Origin: Thermoprotei archaeon
GTDB lineage: Archaea; Thermoproteota; Thermoprotei; QMSL01; B3-G16
NCBI GenBank assembly: GCA_003649665.1
Contig: QMSL01000047.1
Span: 1-9,149 of the forward strand
Length of the DNA: 9,149 nt
Direction of reading: 5' to 3'
Of the stretch, positions 6,301-9,149 are shown piece after piece (the stretch's first letter is position 1; each line of letters opens with the position of its first letter). The notes under the pieces are model-generated. The model ran no database searches, was not told where the DNA came from, and saw only the letters and a list, made by a program, of their open reading frames with translations. Both the position numbers and the translations under genes were made by a program.

Positions 6301-6728
6301 GTACGGCATCTAAGGTGGAGAAGGCAAAAGTTCCATCACCACCAAAATTAAGATGGGGTATTGCGCACATATATGCAAGTCCTAACAATACGATAATTTT
6401 AATAACAGACCTCTCGGGTGCTGAGACAATAGCTAAAGCAAGTGGTGGAATGGTAGTAAAAGCAGATCGTGAAAAGCCATCGCCATATGCCGCCATGCTA
6501 GCAGCCACTAAGGCTGCAGAAGAGGCATTGGCTAAGGGAATAAATGCAGTACATATAAAGGTACGAGCGCCAGGTGGCGCAGGACCTAAGACGCCGGGTC
6601 CAGGCGCAGGACCGGCAATAAGAGCACTTGCAAGAGCAGGACTAATAATAGGTAGGATAGAGGACGTAACGCCTATACCACATGATACAATACGTAAGAA
6701 GGGAGGAAGGAGAGGAAGAAGAGTCTAG
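6297..6728 (+). CDS. rps11: 30S ribosomal protein uS11
   Basis: Small-subunit platform protein uS11. The 143 residues contain WGIAHIYASPNNTIILITDLSGAE, ASGGMVVKADREKPSPYAAM and the glycine-rich VRAPGGAGPKTPGPGAGPAI. The tail carries EDVTPIPHDT and ends in the basic run KKGGRRGRRV. A GGGGAGGTGAG site lies upstream within uS4. In most archaea rpoD (RNA polymerase subunit D) follows. Here the strand switches at once, and the stop codon shares the palindrome CTAG (6725-6728) with the stop of the convergent gene. Confidence 0.97.
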   Translation: MSTASKVEKAKVPSPPKLRWGIAHIYASPNNTIILITDLSGAETIAKASGGMVVKADREKPSPYAAMLAATKAAEEALAKGINAVHIKVRAPGGAGPKTPGPGAGPAIRALARAGLIIGRIEDVTPIPHDTIRKKGGRRGRRV

Positions 6729-7828
6729 AGCCTTGAGTTACGAAACTTGTCAGGATTTATTCCCCTTTGCCTTAACCACTCTGAGAAGCGAGAGCTAAAC
6801 ACCAAAGGAACTCTCCTTAAATCCTTAACGTTTGAGGCGCCTACTAAGCACATTACAGCTTTTAGTTCTTCCAATATCATATTTATATAAAATTCAACTT
6901 CCTCCACTCCCTTGTATGCAGCACGTAATAGAGGAAGCCCTATGCCCACAAGGTCTGCACCAAGTGCAATAGCCTTAGCCATATCTAACCCGTTCCTAAT
7001 TCCCCCAGTCGCAATTAATGGAATCGTGGGGAGTACACTACGTACTTCACAGATGCTTATAGCAGTTGGAATGCCCCATTTTTTAAAGAGCTTAGAGAGA
7101 CGAAGTTTTACTTTATCGCCAACTCGACTAGCCCTAAATTCCTCTATGATTGCCCAGTTTGTTCCTCCAGCACCACCTACATCTATTGCTGAGATGCCAT
7201 GTTTAGCTAGCTTTACTGCGGATTCCTTTGAAAAACCACAACCCACTTCCTTTGCAATTATCGGTATTTCTAAGTTCTTTGAAAGGTAGGCTATTTTCCT
7301 AAGGATACCTTTGAAGTTTAACCTACCTTCAGGTTGAACCAGTTCATGAAGAGCATTAAAATGTATAGCTAGGGCGTTTGCCTCAACCATTTTCACTATC
7401 CTCCTTATCTCACTTAACGTGTATTTTCCTGCTACTTCTGAGGCACCGATATTCGCTATTATAAATGCATGTGGTGCATATTCTCTAACTATGGAATACG
7501 TAAATTCTAACTCCGGATTTTCTATTGCGGCTCTTTGGCTACCGACACCTATACCTATGTGGAATTTCTCAGCAATGATAGCTAAACGTTCATTAATGGT
7601 GGCACACATTTCATGGCCGCCTGTCATTCCGGCTATTATGAGGGGATATCTAAAGTGATAGTTAAATACAGTCGTTTCTAGGTTTATATCGTCCGGTGAG
7701 AGTTCGGTTATCGCATTATGAATAAAGTAGATGTCTTCAAACCAAGTCGTTAGCCCACCTTCCACGTCCTCATTTAATGCTATCATTAGATGTTCAATTT
7801 TCCTCTGCGAGGTCTCATTATTAGGCAT
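6725..7828 (-). CDS. fni: Type 2 isopentenyl-diphosphate isomerase with a substituted active-site Gln
   Basis: FMN- and Mg-dependent enzyme that interconverts IPP and DMAPP, the last step before prenyl chain building. The 367-residue TIM-barrel has the family motifs in order: RKIEHL near the N-terminus, IIAGMTGG, IGVGSQRA, IIAKEVGCGFS, AIDVGGAGGTNW and the FMN phosphate site ATGGIRNGLDMAKAIALGADLVGIG. The active-site motif is HFNALHE (156-162), where the family has HxNxxQE, so His161 replaces the conserved Gln while His156, Asn158 and Glu162 remain. The ATG at 7828 follows a GTGGTG site, with a CTTTTATTT promoter-like element near 7861-7869. It converges on uS11 and diverges from the mevalonate-kinase-like gene. 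It may be a fully active enzyme with a tolerated substitution, or an altered one. Confidence 0.93.
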   Translation of the reverse strand: MPNNETSQRKIEHLMIALNEDVEGGLTTWFEDIYFIHNAITELSPDDINLETTVFNYHFRYPLIIAGMTGGHEMCATINERLAIIAEKFHIGIGVGSQRAAIENPELEFTYSIVREYAPHAFIIANIGASEVAGKYTLSEIRRIVKMVEANALAIHFNALHELVQPEGRLNFKGILRKIAYLSKNLEIPIIAKEVGCGFSKESAVKLAKHGISAIDVGGAGGTNWAIIEEFRASRVGDKVKLRLSKLFKKWGIPTAISICEVRSVLPTIPLIATGGIRNGLDMAKAIALGADLVGIGLPLLRAAYKGVEEVEFYINMILEELKAVMCLVGASNVKDLRRVPLVFSSRFSEWLRQRGINPDKFRNSRL

Positions 7829-7860
7829 CTGAACACCACTTCTGAAACGGTATTGAATAG

Positions 7861-7869
7861 AAATAAAAG
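7861..7869 (-). promoter_or_regulatory. TATA-like element for fni, possibly shared with the divergent gene
   Basis: The minus strand reads CTTTTATTT. It would place the fni transcription start about 11 nt before its ATG. It is the only strong AT-rich block in the 73-nt divergent spacer, so it may serve both directions. Confidence 0.35.
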
Positions 7870-7901
7870 TTCCTCTATGTGTTAATTATGAGGAGAGAGC
7901 C

Positions 7902-8786
7902 TTGATAATCGTTCGAATACCTATGGTAGCGGTGTTATGTGGAGAGCCTTATTGTACTCAAGATGAGCCAATAGTTGCTACGACGGTAAGTAGATATGTC
8001 ACGTGCAAAATAGAGGAGGGAACGGGCCTTAAAATAATTGAGAATGGAAAGGAGGTAGACAAGAGGGAATATAATGGGGAGATTATAAGCATTGAGGAGG
8101 TGCTCGGATTAAGGATTAAGAATGTAAGAATTGAAATAAACTATGAGGAGCCAACTTCAAAGCTGATCGGAGAAAAAGTAGCATCACTCGTAATAGCATT
8201 TTTACTTTATAATGGTGAGGAGAAAATTAAATATTTGGAGAATGGAGTAAAGGAAGTTTTTAACTTTATGAAATTAATTAAGTCGGAATTAAGAGCACGA
8301 CTCATCGTAAGAGGAGGTACGTTCATTTATAGGGAAAGAGAGGGTTTCGTGGAGCTCAGTAGTGAGGTCTTAAGTAAATTAAGATGGTTCATAATGCCTA
8401 TCGTAAGTGATGTGAAGAACATCGTACATAAGGTATATGATGAATACGTAGAAATAATGGAGATTATCTCGCATGGTATAGGACATGTTTCCTTAGAATT
8501 CGCACGAGCGGTGATATCGAATGAGGTAAGGAAAATACCAAGGTTAGTAATGGTAAATTGTAACCTAATTAGAGCGCTAGGCTTAGTTCCATTAAGACAT
8601 GAAGAGATATTAGCTAAAATACATGCGCTAGGAATTAGCTGTGAGAGCGTGGGATTTGAGAGGAGATATGTAATAATTGTAACAGATAAAGATGAAGATG
8701 AGGAGGCTATCGTAAAAACATTTAAAAACGTTTTAAAAACGCAAATAGGGGTAAGGCCTCATTTGAGTATTGCTAAGGAACCATAG
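7902..8786 (+). CDS. Mevalonate-kinase-like GHMP fold protein lacking catalytic motifs
   Basis: A 294-residue protein that lines up end to end with archaeal mevalonate kinase by eye, but without the catalytic residues. VAVLCGEPYCTQDEPIVATTVSRYV matches the N-terminal strand and GEH region, with GEP. The ATP-binding loop PxSxGLGSSAA is replaced by PTSKLIGEKVA (about 86-96). The catalytic aspartate segment (TDxST) reads VRGGTFIY (about 137-144). The C-terminal GAGGGG loop reads SVGFERR, followed by strand YVIIVTD. The start is TTG 7902, with GGAGAG 6 nt upstream. Its position between fni and a Memo gene is where archaea often carry mvk. It is either a pseudokinase, regulator or partner, or a strongly diverged enzyme; I infer loss of ordinary kinase activity. 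Its 3' end overlaps the convergent Memo gene by 28 nt. Confidence 0.65.
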   Translation: MIIVRIPMVAVLCGEPYCTQDEPIVATTVSRYVTCKIEEGTGLKIIENGKEVDKREYNGEIISIEEVLGLRIKNVRIEINYEEPTSKLIGEKVASLVIAFLLYNGEEKIKYLENGVKEVFNFMKLIKSELRARLIVRGGTFIYREREGFVELSSEVLSKLRWFIMPIVSDVKNIVHKVYDEYVEIMEIISHGIGHVSLEFARAVISNEVRKIPRLVMVNCNLIRALGLVPLRHEEILAKIHALGISCESVGFERRYVIIVTDKDEDEEAIVKTFKNVLKTQIGVRPHLSIAKEP

Positions 8787-9149
8787 CCTACTACTTGGGA
8801 TTTATCGCCCGTTATATCACCCGATGTAGCATACTTTAGGAGTTGAGCCACAGATGCGCCTAGAAGTTTACTTGCTACTAACATGGTAGCTACTGGACCT
8901 ACACCACACATTGAAATATTGTGCGCTCTTACCGTCTTGAAGAGGAGCTCAGGATCTATGCGAAGGATGCACTCTATAGCTTTCATGTCTTTCTCCTTCG
9001 CTACATCATGTGGTTCGTAATGTGTGAAGTCAGTGCTAGCAATGATGACAGCATTACGGTTCCGGAGGACTTTAGCAAGTGCTTTACCTAGTATTTTGGA
9101 TGACTCAAGGTCTTGAAGAAGCATGCTTATTGGCACTATCTTAAAGCTA
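8759..9149 (-). CDS. Memo-family (AmmeMemoRadiSam-related) protein, C-terminal part
   Basis: Only the C-terminal 130 or so residues are present. The frame stays open to the right edge (SFKIVP before GTG 9136), so the start lies outside and the GTG is internal. Family motifs are KIVPI, AVIIASTDFTHYEPH, a helical segment with KEKDMKAIECIL, ISMCGVGPVA and the terminal TSGDITGDKSQVVGYGS. Memo proteins have an aromatic-dioxygenase-like fold; in the human protein two His and one Cys bind metal, and the Cys region is present here (MCGVGP). The biochemical role in archaea is not settled. Archaeal memo genes often neighbour mvk, ipk and fni, as here. It converges on the mevalonate-kinase-like gene with a 28-nt overlap of coding sequence. 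Confidence 0.92.
   Translation of the reverse strand, partial: SFKIVPISMLLQDLESSKILGKALAKVLRNRNAVIIASTDFTHYEPHDVAKEKDMKAIECILRIDPELLFKTVRAHNISMCGVGPVATMLVASKLLGASVAQLLKYATSGDITGDKSQVVGYGSLAILK

Overview
The window is a stretch of archaeal chromosome. It carries archaeal/eukaryotic-type translation genes (EF-1 alpha, uS10, eL34, eL14, Cbf5, uS13, uS4, uS11), an EMC3/YidC-like membrane protein and type 2 isopentenyl-diphosphate isomerase. TATA-type promoters and GGTG/GGAG ribosome binding sites fit. The purine-rich, AGG/AGA-rich coding strands, eL14 plus eL34, and a small intron in cbf5 point to a thermophilic member of the Thermoproteota/TACK group. The exact lineage cannot be fixed from this sequence.

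Layout. Positions 4-505 hold a membrane-anchored protein of unknown function whose reading frame breaks at a run of six G. Positions 506-676 hold no confident gene. The minus strand from 2391 to 677 is an EF-1 alpha - uS10 operon. A divergent promoter region (2392-2486) separates it from a plus-strand run: EMC3-like, eL34, cytidylate kinase, eL14, Cbf5, uS13, uS4 and uS11, ending at 6728. Then come three isoprenoid-neighbourhood genes: Fni (minus), a mevalonate-kinase-like protein (plus), and the C-terminal part of a Memo-family protein (minus, cut by the right edge).

The main result is that two core genes look broken but are better explained by tiny archaeal introns of the bulge-helix-bulge (BHB) type, which the tRNA splicing endonuclease removes. 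In the EF-1 alpha gene a 25-nt intron (2329-2353) splits the GTPase P-loop region. Removing it joins a GTG-started N-terminus to give NLVIIGHVDHGKST and a 433-residue protein. In cbf5 a 20-nt intron (4410-4429) splits the catalytic aspartate codon. Removing it changes GTLEP-stop into the family motif GTLDP and joins two fragments into 338 residues. In both cases the 4-bp central helix, the two 3-nt bulges, the frame and the protein motif agree on the same junction. Introns in crenarchaeal cbf5 are known; I cannot confirm a precedent for the EF-1 alpha one.

The second theme is altered mevalonate-pathway genes. The mevalonate-kinase-like protein keeps the fold signature and genomic position but has lost the recognisable GHMP-kinase catalytic motifs. 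The neighbouring Fni has His in place of the conserved Gln of its HxNxxQE motif.
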